Positions 1 to 7,098 of a stretch of 14,751 nucleotides of DNA are shown piece by piece (within the stretch, counting starts at the first letter, position 1; the number at the start of each line of letters is the position of its first letter). This DNA comes from an uncultured bacterium. GTDB taxonomy: Bacteria; Bacillota; Clostridia; Lachnospirales; Lachnospiraceae. The translations under genes were made by a program, and so were the position numbers. Location: the NCBI GenBank assembly GCA_947071365.1, contig CAMTFT010000006.1:1-14751 (forward strand), in the 5' to 3' direction. Under the pieces are notes generated by a model, which was given only the letters and a program-made list of their open reading frames with translations, was not told the DNA's origin and searched no databases.

Positions 1-44
1 CACCTATTAAGTCGTCGGCAGCGTCAGATGTGTATAAGAGACAG
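1..44 (+). other. Nextera read-1 adapter with i5 index (non-genomic)
   Basis: This is library adapter, not genome. Bases 12-25 read TCGTCGGCAGCGTC and bases 26-44 are the 19-base Tn5 mosaic end AGATGTGTATAAGAGACAG; together they are the Nextera read-1 transposase adapter. Bases 4-11, CTATTAAG, sit exactly where the 8-base i5 index lies and match, from memory, index S518. Bases 1-3, CAC, fit the end of the P5 primer. Genomic sequence therefore starts at base 45. The reading frame through the mosaic end (GTG at 30) adds the spurious residues MYKRQ to the first protein. Confidence 0.98.
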
Positions 45-539
45 GTTCTGAAACGGCTGCGGGGCCGGAATATCCCGACTCCGGTACTGCTTCTCACCGC
101 CAAAAGCTCCGTGGAAGACCGGGTGGCCGGACTGGACTCTGGCGCGGACGATTACCTCGTAAAACCATTTTCATATGAAGAGCTTCTGGCCCGCATCCGT
201 GTGCTGACACGAAGGCACTCCAGCCAGCTTACCTCCATCCTCACCATCGAAGACCTCACCATGAACACCGCATCCCGGACGGTGGAGCGCGCAGGACAAA
301 AGATCACTCTGACCAGCAAGGAATATATGCTGCTGGAATACATGATGCACCATCCGAATATTCTCCTGACACGTTCCCAGCTTGAGTCAAAAGCGTGGGA
401 CAGCTCCTTTGAGGGCGGTTCAAATATCGTGGACGTATACATACGGTATCTTCGAAAGAAAATCGATGACGGGCATGAATTAAAGCTGATACACACAGTT
501 CGGGGCCAGGGCTACTGCCTGAAGGGAAAACACACATGA
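45..539 (+). CDS. Response regulator, OmpR/PhoB family (5' truncated by adapter)
   Basis: This is the DNA-binding partner of a two-component system. Only the last 164 residues are present. OmpR-type regulators are usually about 220-235 residues, so roughly 60 N-terminal residues are missing, including the acidic pair and the phospho-acceptor Asp. The remaining receiver part shows the switch Thr in LLLTAK and the conserved Lys in DDYLVKPFS. The C-terminal part is a winged-helix domain of the Trans_reg_C type, running from LTSKEYMLLEYM through NIVDVYIRYLRKKID to HTVRGQGYCLK. The stop overlaps the start of the kinase gene by 4 bases (ATGA at 536-539), so the two are translationally coupled and form a cognate pair. 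No start codon is available: the GTG at base 30 lies in adapter. The regulated genes are unknown, although the downstream exporter is an obvious candidate by proximity. Confidence 0.93.
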   Translation, partial: VLKRLRGRNIPTPVLLLTAKSSVEDRVAGLDSGADDYLVKPFSYEELLARIRVLTRRHSSQLTSILTIEDLTMNTASRTVERAGQKITLTSKEYMLLEYMMHHPNILLTRSQLESKAWDSSFEGGSNIVDVYIRYLRKKIDDGHELKLIHTVRGQGYCLKGKHT

Positions 540-1888
540 AAAATCGTTCTATCAAATTTAAAATCACCTGCTGGTATACCTGCATTATGCTGCTTGTCTT
601 TTTCATCCTCCTCGGCGGAACGCTTACCGCCTCTGAGTATTACAGTGAGGACAACATAAAGGAGGAGCTGCACGATGAAATAGAGGATCTGCAGGAGGAG
701 CTTTTGAAGTATCCGGAATATTTCCCGGACAAAAGCCTCACTTCCTATTATGATGACGGTGTGATGCTGAGTATTTACGAGGATGACGGAAGTTTCATAA
801 ACGGCGTGCTGCCGGATGCTTTTCCTGAAAACATTTCACATCAGGAGAATCTTATCCGCAAGGTACAAAATGAGGGAAGGCACTGGTTTCTTGATGACCA
901 CCAGGTAACAATGATGGACGGTTCCCGGATATGGATCCGCGGCATATACTCATTCAGCTCCATTGCGTGGATGATTCAGCGTCTGACATTTCTGACCCGT
1001 ATACTGTTTCCGCTCCTGATCTTTCTGACGGCATTTGTCGGATATCGGATGATCCAGCGTTCGCTCCACCCTATTCAGGAAATTATCAGCACCGCTGACA
1101 CGATCACCGCCTCCGGCGCACTTTCCACGCGGCTCCCAATGCCATCCATACACGATGAGCTTTATGATCTGTCCGCCACCTTCAACCGGATGTTTGACAG
1201 TCTGGAGGAACATTTTCAAAGGGAACAGCAGCTTTCTTCCAATGCCGCTCACGAGCTTCGGACTCCCGTTTCCGTTATGCTTTCCCGCTGCGAATACTGT
1301 CTGGAAGAACTGGAGCTTTCCGACGCAGTGCGGGAGGAACTGAAACAGATCCGCCAGAAGCTGCTGCAGATGTCCGACCTGATCACTTCCCTTCTTGAAA
1401 TCACACGAAGGGAGCGAGCTTCCTTCCATCCTGATTTTGAAGAGATCGATCTTCCGATGCTGGCGGAATCCGCCTCAGAAGAGCTGGAGGAAAAAGCTGC
1501 CCAAAAGGACATCCGGATCCACGTAAGCTGTGACCTGCATGATCCTGTAATCACGGCGGATATGGGAATGATCACCCGGCTTTTTATCAACATGATCGAC
1601 AACGCCATCCACTACGGAAAGGAACACGGCTTTATCCAGATCCGTCTGAAGGAGCAGGACGACAGAATCCTCATCGAATTTGAAGACAACGGTATCGGCA
1701 TCCCCGTCGATGCCCAGCAACAGATCTGGGACAGATTTTACCAGGTAGATTCCAGCAGCTCCGGTTTCGGCCTTGGTCTCCCACTCGTAAAGCAGATCAT
1801 CGACTGTCATCACGGCACGATCTCGGTATCCAGCATTCCCGGGCGCGGCACGCTTTTTTCTTTTCTGCTGCCCCGGCATCAGGCTTGA
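536..1888 (+). CDS. Sensor histidine kinase, HAMP/HisKA/HATPase_c
   Basis: This 450-residue membrane kinase senses an unknown signal and phosphorylates the adjacent regulator. The visible order is a transmembrane helix at about residues 13-33, an extracytoplasmic segment of about 115 residues rich in Asp/Glu, a second helix at about 151-173, and a HAMP linker from about 174 to 228 (SLHPIQEI to FNRMFDSLEE). The HisKA domain follows with the phospho-acceptor His239 in NAAHELRTP. The ATPase domain carries an N box (NMIDNAIHYG, 352-361), G1 (EDNGIGIP, 383-390), an F box (IWDRFYQVD) and G2 (GFGLGLPLV, 410-418). All catalytic motifs look intact. The start at 536 is supported by AAGGGA at 522-527, 8 bases upstream, and by the 4-base overlap with the regulator. 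The acidic sensor loop could suit a cationic ligand such as a metal or peptide, but that is inference. Confidence 0.95.
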   Translation: MKNRSIKFKITCWYTCIMLLVFFILLGGTLTASEYYSEDNIKEELHDEIEDLQEELLKYPEYFPDKSLTSYYDDGVMLSIYEDDGSFINGVLPDAFPENISHQENLIRKVQNEGRHWFLDDHQVTMMDGSRIWIRGIYSFSSIAWMIQRLTFLTRILFPLLIFLTAFVGYRMIQRSLHPIQEIISTADTITASGALSTRLPMPSIHDELYDLSATFNRMFDSLEEHFQREQQLSSNAAHELRTPVSVMLSRCEYCLEELELSDAVREELKQIRQKLLQMSDLITSLLEITRRERASFHPDFEEIDLPMLAESASEELEEKAAQKDIRIHVSCDLHDPVITADMGMITRLFINMIDNAIHYGKEHGFIQIRLKEQDDRILIEFEDNGIGIPVDAQQQIWDRFYQVDSSSSGFGLGLPLVKQIIDCHHGTISVSSIPGRGTLFSFLLPRHQA

Positions 1889-1914
1889 CTTATTTCCGGG
1901 AGAAAGAATATAAT
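1885..1914 (+). promoter_or_regulatory. Sigma-A type promoter for the hicB-like/ABC operon
   Basis: The -35 box TTGACT (1885-1890) and a perfect -10 box TATAAT (1909-1914) are separated by 18 bases. The -35 box overlaps the kinase stop codon (TGA, 1886-1888). The promoter sits about 48 bases upstream of the start codon of the small HicB-like gene, giving a short leader. It would let the HicB-like gene and the exporter be transcribed independently of the two-component genes. This is a motif match only. Confidence 0.75.
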
Positions 1915-1961
1915 ATCCTATGGCTTTAGTCCATATATTTTTAGAAAAAGGAGGTATCTTT

Positions 1962-2240
1962 ATGAAATTCATATATCCTGCAATCATCAGGAAAACACAG
2001 GACGGCTTATTTAAGGCCACATTCCCCGACCTCGCCTGCTGCACGGCAGAGGGCGACACCGTGGAAGATACTGTTGACCGGGCAAATGAAGCGGCATACG
2101 ACTGGATCTACCTTGAATTATCGGAGGACGGAGGCCATCTGCCGCCGGTCACAGACATCAGCGATTTGGAGACAGAGGAGGGAGACATCGTCCGGAACAT
2201 CTGCGTCAACGTGCGCCTCACGGATGGCTGGGACGAATAG
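1962..2240 (+). CDS. Solo HicB-like small protein (HicB family antitoxin fold)
   Basis: The product is 92 residues. The pattern MKFIYPAIIRK, then DGLFKATFPDLACCTAEGDT, then VEDTVDRANEAAYDWI is the partial RNase-H-like fold of HicB antitoxins. In classical systems HicB neutralises the HicA mRNA-cleaving toxin. Here the protein ends straight after this domain, in an acidic tail (LTDGWDE), with no visible helix-turn-helix or ribbon-helix-helix domain. No hicA-sized gene lies on either side. An in-frame upstream ATG at 1920 is unlikely: the strong AAAGGAGG at 1947-1954 sits 7 bases before the ATG at 1962. The stop is only 3 bases from the first ABC gene, so it is probably cotranscribed with it. 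The family call is fairly secure. An antitoxin role is doubtful; it may be a domesticated regulator or an orphan. Confidence 0.8.
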   Translation: MKFIYPAIIRKTQDGLFKATFPDLACCTAEGDTVEDTVDRANEAAYDWIYLELSEDGGHLPPVTDISDLETEEGDIVRNICVNVRLTDGWDE

Positions 2241-2243
2241 CAT

Positions 2244-3995
2244 ATGGTTCGTACTATATTAAAAGAAGTCAAAGAGTATAAGCGTGCATCGTTTGCTACT
2301 CCTGTATTCATGATACTGGAAGTGCTGATGGAAACGCTGATTCCTTTTTTGATGGCATCCATCATCGATCACGGGGTCAACGCCGGAGACATCCGCCATA
2401 TCTACAAGACAGGCGGACTGATGATCGTGGCTGCTTCCATCGGCCTGCTGGCCGGAATGGCCGGAGGACGGTTCGGCGCAAAGGCGTCAGCCGGTCTCGC
2501 AAAAAATCTCAGGGAAAGCATGTTCAATCACATTCAGACCTTTTCCTTTTCCAACATTGACAAATTCAGCACAGCCGGTCTCGTGACCAGGATGACAACG
2601 GATATCACCAACATCCAGAACGCATACCAGATGGTGCTCCGCATGGCGATGCGCGCGCCGTCCAGTATGATCTGTGCGCTTTTCATGGCCTTCACCATCA
2701 ATTCACGGCTGGCAAGTATTTATCTCGTGGCGGTGATCTTCCTTGCCATCATTCTGTTTTTCATTCTCCGCCATGCCACCAGGTATTTCCGGATGGCTTT
2801 TCCGAAATACGATGAGATGAACGCTTCGATCCAGGAAAATGTGTCCGCCATCCGCGTGGTAAAGGCATACGTCAGAGAAGAACACGAAACAAACAAGTTC
2901 AGACAGGCCAGCGAAAATATTTACCGTATTTTCATAAAGGCAGAGCACAACGTTATCGTAAATGCCCCGCTGATGCAGTTCACGGTCTACACCTGCATCA
3001 TCCTGATCAGTTGGATCGGTGCAAAAATGATCGTTGCCTCTTCTCTTACCACCGGTGAGCTGATGAGCCTTCTGGCTTACTGTATGAATATCCTGATGAG
3101 CCTGATGATGTTGTCCATGGTATTTGTCATGATCTCCATGAGTACTGCCAGTATGGAACGTATCAGCGAGGTTCTCGGTGAGCAGAGTGATCTGGCGAAT
3201 CCCGCGCAGCCTGTTATGGAGGTTGCAGACGGAAGCATCTCCTTCCGTCATGTGGATTTTTCCTACAAAAAAGACAGCCGTGAGCCGGTACTTAAGGACA
3301 TCAATCTGGAGATCCGTTCCGGTGAGACCATCGGCATCATCGGAGGCACAGGAAGCGCCAAAACGAGCCTTGTCTCCCTTATCAGCCGCCTCTACGACGT
3401 GACAGATGGTGAGGTTCTCGTCGGCGGCAAAAATGTAAAAGACTACGATATGGAAACGCTGCGCAACCAGGTGTCCGTCGTACTGCAGAGCAACGTCCTG
3501 TTCTCCGGCACGATCTACGAGAACCTGCGCTGGGGAAATAAGGACGCCACCGATGAGGAATGTCAGGAAGCGTGCCGCCTCGCCTGCGCCGATGATTTCA
3601 TCCGCTCCTTCCCCAAGGGTTACGATACATATATCGAGCAGGGCGGAAACAACGTTTCCGGCGGCCAGAAGCAGCGGCTCTGCATTGCCCGGGCGCTGCT
3701 GAAAAAACCGAAGATCCTGATCCTGGACGACAGCACCAGCGCCGTGGATACCGCCACGGATGCCAGGATCCGCCGGGCCTTCCGGGAGGATATTCCCGAC
3801 ACAACGAAGCTGATCATTGCCCAGAGGATCTCCAGCGTTCAGGATGCCGACCGCATCATCGTCATGGAGGAAGGTCAGGTTCACGGCTTCGGAACGCATG
3901 AAGAGCTGCTCTCCTCCAATGAGATCTACCGTGAGGTATACGAATCCCAGACAAAGGGCGGCGGCGATTTTGATGAAAAGGCAGGTGAATTGTAA
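2244..3995 (+). CDS. Heterodimeric ABC exporter half, degenerate-site subunit (TM287/BmrC-like)
   Basis: This 583-residue half-transporter fuses a six-helix membrane domain (about residues 15-305) to an ATPase domain (about 330-575). The Walker A is GGTGSAKT (367-374), with Ala in place of the usual Gly before Lys373. The Q-loop Gln is 415 and the signature VSGGQ (471-475) is canonical. Walker B ILILDD ends in Asp496 where the catalytic Glu is expected, and the switch His is replaced by Gln527 (IAQR). These changes mark the subunit that supplies the non-hydrolysing ATP site in heterodimeric exporters. The second half is the next gene, overlapping by 1 base. No strong ribosome binding site precedes the ATG at 2244, so translation probably depends on coupling to the small gene 3 bases upstream. 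Such pairs export drugs, lipids or peptides; the substrate here is unknown. Confidence 0.93.
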   Translation: MVRTILKEVKEYKRASFATPVFMILEVLMETLIPFLMASIIDHGVNAGDIRHIYKTGGLMIVAASIGLLAGMAGGRFGAKASAGLAKNLRESMFNHIQTFSFSNIDKFSTAGLVTRMTTDITNIQNAYQMVLRMAMRAPSSMICALFMAFTINSRLASIYLVAVIFLAIILFFILRHATRYFRMAFPKYDEMNASIQENVSAIRVVKAYVREEHETNKFRQASENIYRIFIKAEHNVIVNAPLMQFTVYTCIILISWIGAKMIVASSLTTGELMSLLAYCMNILMSLMMLSMVFVMISMSTASMERISEVLGEQSDLANPAQPVMEVADGSISFRHVDFSYKKDSREPVLKDINLEIRSGETIGIIGGTGSAKTSLVSLISRLYDVTDGEVLVGGKNVKDYDMETLRNQVSVVLQSNVLFSGTIYENLRWGNKDATDEECQEACRLACADDFIRSFPKGYDTYIEQGGNNVSGGQKQRLCIARALLKKPKILILDDSTSAVDTATDARIRRAFREDIPDTTKLIIAQRISSVQDADRIIVMEEGQVHGFGTHEELLSSNEIYREVYESQTKGGGDFDEKAGEL

Positions 3996-5899
3996 TGGCA
4001 GGTCCAATGAACCGCGCCCCGAGAGGCGTGAAGCCGCAGGTCGAAAATCCCGGCAGGCTGCTTATGCGGCTGATGCGTTACATATTCCGGGATTACAAAA
4101 TACACTGTATCTTCGTATTTTTTCTGATTTTTGCGGGAGTAATCGCGAACGTACAGGGAACGATGTTCACAAAAAATCTGATCGACGATTACATTACACC
4201 GTTTCTTTTGAGTGACGCTCCCGACTTTTCCCCGCTGGCCCGGGCAATTTCCAGGGTAGCCGTATTTTACGCGGTGGGAGTCGTTTCCACGTATACATAC
4301 AACCGTATCATGGTCGGTGTGACCCAGGGCGTACTGCGTGATCTGCGGAACGATCTGTTCGCACACATGGAAAAGCTTCCGATCAAATACTTTGACACGC
4401 ACTCCCACGGCGATATCATGTCCGTATACACGAACGATATTGACACGCTGCGGCAGATGATAAGCCAGAGTATTCCTCAGATCATCAACAGCACCTTTAC
4501 CATCGTCAGCGTGTTCATCAGTATGCTGATCCTGAACATCCCGCTGACTCTTGTCACGCTCGTCATGGTCAGTATCATGTTGTTCTGTACAAAGCAGGCC
4601 ACCTCACGAAGCGGCAGATACTTCATGGAACAGCAGAAAAACCTCGGCGCTGTCAACGGTTACATCGAAGAAATGATGAAGGGCCAGAAGGTTGTCAAAG
4701 TCTTCTGCCATGAGGAAGAAAATAAAAAGAAATTCAAGGAGCTGAACGACCGGCTTTTCGTAAGCGCAGACAGAGCTCACACCTTCGCCAATTTTCTCGG
4801 CCCCATCAACGCACAGCTCGGCAATATCAGCTACGTTGTCTGTGCCATTGTCGGCGGCATCCTTGCGCTGAATCATGTGGGCGGATTTACCTTAGGCGGC
4901 CTTGCCAGCTTCCTGACCTTCAACAAAAGCTTCAATATGCCCATCAACCAGGTCAGCCAGCAGTTCAATTCCATCATCATGGCAATGGCCGGTGCTGACC
5001 GTATTTTCCGCCTGATGGATGAGACGGCGGAAGTGGATAACGGATACGTGACGCTTGTCAATGCCCGGGAGGAAAACGGTGTGCTGACGGAGAGCGAGGC
5101 CCGCACGGGACGCTGGGCCTGGAAGCACACGCATCAGGCTGACGGCTCTGTGGATTACAAGGAGCTACGCGGCGATGTCGTTTTTGACGGCGTTGACTTC
5201 GGATACACCGATGAGAAAATCGTGCTGCATGACGTGAAGCTGTATGCAACCCCCGGCCAGAAGATCGCCTTTGTCGGCTCCACCGGTGCGGGAAAAACAA
5301 CGATCACAAATCTTATCAACCGTTTTTACGATATTCAGGACGGAAAAATCCGCTACGACGGCATCAATGTCAACAAGATAAAGAAGGATGACCTGCGCCG
5401 CTCTCTCGGCATCGTTCTGCAGGACACCCATCTGTTCACAGGAACCGTCAAAGAGAATATCCGTTTTGGAAAGCTGGATGCTTCCGATGAGGAAGTCATC
5501 GCAGCAGCAAAGCTGGCAAATGCAGACGGCTTCATCCGCCGACTGCCAAAGGGCTACGATACAATGCTCACAGGAGACGGCGCGAACCTGAGTCAGGGAC
5601 AGAGGCAGCTTCTGGCAATTGCCCGGGCCGCCATCGCAGATCCGCCGGTGCTGATCCTCGATGAGGCCACCAGCTCCATCGACACGCGAACAGAGCGCAT
5701 CGTACAGGAAGGTATGGACCGCCTGATGAACGGGAGAACGACCTTCGTCATCGCCCACAGGCTTTCCACGATCCGCAATGCGGACTGCATCATGGTGCTG
5801 GAACAGGGGCGCATCATCGAGCGCGGGACGCATGAGCAGCTTCTGGAGGAAAAGGGAAGGTATTACCAGCTATATACAGGGAACGCAATCGGAGCTTAA
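3995..5899 (+). CDS. Heterodimeric ABC exporter half, canonical-site subunit (TM288/BmrD-like)
   Basis: This 634-residue partner of the preceding subunit has membrane helices spanning about residues 35-330 and an ATPase domain at about 393-628. Catalytic residues are intact: Walker A GSTGAGKT (428-435), Walker B LILDE with Glu557, and the switch His588 (IAHR). The signature is LSQGQ (532-536) rather than LSGGQ. In the heterodimer this altered signature faces the partner's degenerate Walker motifs, which confines hydrolysis to one site. Between the two domains lies an extra stretch of about 50 residues (345-395, with GRWAWKH), a known feature of this subfamily. The start is set by AGGTGA at 3983-3988 and the TAATG overlap with the upstream stop. 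The N-terminal 20 residues are basic and proline-rich. Most likely a multidrug or lipid exporter; substrate not determinable. Confidence 0.94.
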   Translation: MAGPMNRAPRGVKPQVENPGRLLMRLMRYIFRDYKIHCIFVFFLIFAGVIANVQGTMFTKNLIDDYITPFLLSDAPDFSPLARAISRVAVFYAVGVVSTYTYNRIMVGVTQGVLRDLRNDLFAHMEKLPIKYFDTHSHGDIMSVYTNDIDTLRQMISQSIPQIINSTFTIVSVFISMLILNIPLTLVTLVMVSIMLFCTKQATSRSGRYFMEQQKNLGAVNGYIEEMMKGQKVVKVFCHEEENKKKFKELNDRLFVSADRAHTFANFLGPINAQLGNISYVVCAIVGGILALNHVGGFTLGGLASFLTFNKSFNMPINQVSQQFNSIIMAMAGADRIFRLMDETAEVDNGYVTLVNAREENGVLTESEARTGRWAWKHTHQADGSVDYKELRGDVVFDGVDFGYTDEKIVLHDVKLYATPGQKIAFVGSTGAGKTTITNLINRFYDIQDGKIRYDGINVNKIKKDDLRRSLGIVLQDTHLFTGTVKENIRFGKLDASDEEVIAAAKLANADGFIRRLPKGYDTMLTGDGANLSQGQRQLLAIARAAIADPPVLILDEATSSIDTRTERIVQEGMDRLMNGRTTFVIAHRLSTIRNADCIMVLEQGRIIERGTHEQLLEEKGRYYQLYTGNAIGA

Positions 5900-5928
5900 C
5901 TATAAAATAAGAAAAAGGAGAAATGAAC

Positions 5929-7077
5929 ATGGCAAACAGAATGATTTTGAACGAAACGTCCTATCATGGAAAAGGCGCGATCCAGGAAATCGCAGGCGAA
6001 ATCACAAGGCGAGGTTTCAAAAAGGCTTTCGTATGCTCCGGCCCCACGATCTACAAGCATGGAGTCACAAAGAAGGTGCTGGACGTACTGGACAGCGTAA
6101 ACTGCCCGTATGAGGTATTTACGAACCTCAAGGAAAACCCGACGATCGAGAACGTGCAGAACGGTGTAGAAGCATACAAATCCTCCGGCGCTGACTTTAT
6201 CGTAGCTGTCGGCGGCGGTTCTCCCATGGATACGTCAAAAGCCATCGGTATCATCATCAACAACCCGGAATTTGGTGATGTCAGAAGCCTTGAGGGCGTG
6301 GCTCCCACCAAAAATCCCTGCGTTCCGATCATTGCTGTTCCCACCACAGCAGGAACAGCCGCTGAGGTCACGATCAATTACGTGATCACCGACGTGGAAA
6401 AGAAACGGAAATTTGTCTGCGTAGACGTACACGATATCCCGATCGTATCTGTTGTTGACCCGGATATGATGTCCACCATGCCGAAGGGACTGACTGCCGC
6501 TACCGGTATGGATGCCCTGACCCACGCCATTGAGGGATACATCACAAAGGGCGCATGGGAAATGACAGATATGATGCACTTAAAGGCGATCGAGCTCATC
6601 TCCTCCTCCCTGCGCGGCGCAGTGGAAAATACACCGGAGGGACGTGAAGGCATGGCTCTCGGACAGTACATTGCCGGAATGGGCTTCTCCAACGTCGGAC
6701 TCGGCATCGTACACTCCATGGCCCACGCCCTGGGCGCTCTGTACGATACGCCTCACGGAGTGGCAAACGCTATCCTGCTGCCGACCATTATGGAATTTAA
6801 CGCGGACGCAACGGGCGAAAAATACCGTGAAATTGCAAGAGCTATGGGTGTATCCGGTGTTGACTCCATGACACAGGAGGAATACCGCAAGGCCGCTGTC
6901 GATGCAGTGAAAAAGCTTGCCTCCGACGTAGGTATCCCAGCAGACCTGAAAGAAATCGCAAAGGAAGAGGATGTACCTTTCCTTTCCAAAAATGCCATTG
7001 TTGACGCATGTACACCGGGTAATCCGAAGGATGTCACTCTGGAAGAGATCGAAGCGCTATACCGCAGCCTGCTGTAA
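5929..7077 (+). CDS. fucO: Lactaldehyde reductase / L-1,2-propanediol oxidoreductase
   Basis: This iron-dependent group III alcohol dehydrogenase interconverts L-lactaldehyde and L-1,2-propanediol with NAD(H), the step that lets fucose and rhamnose users dispose of lactaldehyde without oxygen. The protein is 382 residues (E. coli FucO has 383) and begins MANRMILNET, the same as I recall for E. coli FucO. An NAD-binding GGGSPMDTSKA lies at about 95-105. Likely Fe ligands are Asp195, His199, His262 and His276, in GMDALTHAIEGYIT, VHSMAH and DTPHGVANA. An ATG at 5923 is also in frame, but the AAAAGGAG at 5913-5920 is only 2 bases from it and 8 bases from 5929, so 5929 is chosen. No fucose or rhamnose genes flank it. 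It may be expressed from the upstream operon or a weak local promoter; rpoN follows after 21 bases. Confidence 0.92.
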   Translation: MANRMILNETSYHGKGAIQEIAGEITRRGFKKAFVCSGPTIYKHGVTKKVLDVLDSVNCPYEVFTNLKENPTIENVQNGVEAYKSSGADFIVAVGGGSPMDTSKAIGIIINNPEFGDVRSLEGVAPTKNPCVPIIAVPTTAGTAAEVTINYVITDVEKKRKFVCVDVHDIPIVSVVDPDMMSTMPKGLTAATGMDALTHAIEGYITKGAWEMTDMMHLKAIELISSSLRGAVENTPEGREGMALGQYIAGMGFSNVGLGIVHSMAHALGALYDTPHGVANAILLPTIMEFNADATGEKYREIARAMGVSGVDSMTQEEYRKAAVDAVKKLASDVGIPADLKEIAKEEDVPFLSKNAIVDACTPGNPKDVTLEEIEALYRSLL

Positions 7078-7098
7078 ATACAAGTAATGGGGGATAAT

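Noticed and set aside
30..44. GTG start and residues MYKRQ as the N-terminus of the response regulator
   Set aside because: The codons are the Tn5 mosaic end of the adapter; the real start is missing.
1889..1961. A hicA toxin gene beside the HicB-like gene
   Set aside because: The upstream gap is only 73 bases and the downstream gene begins 3 bases after the stop; there is no room for HicA.
2703..4007. Long open frame of 434 codons on the minus strand
   Set aside because: It is fully antisense to the first ABC gene, has low-complexity His/Asp-rich translation and no family motif; the plus-strand protein shows all ABC motifs.
3817..4215. Open frame bridging the two ABC genes
   Set aside because: Shifted frame across two clearly coding genes that meet cleanly at TAATG; no sign of a separate protein or frameshift.
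5900..5928. Independent promoter for fucO (TATAAAAT at about 5901)
   Set aside because: A -10-like string is present, but no acceptable -35 box was found at 16-18 bases upstream.
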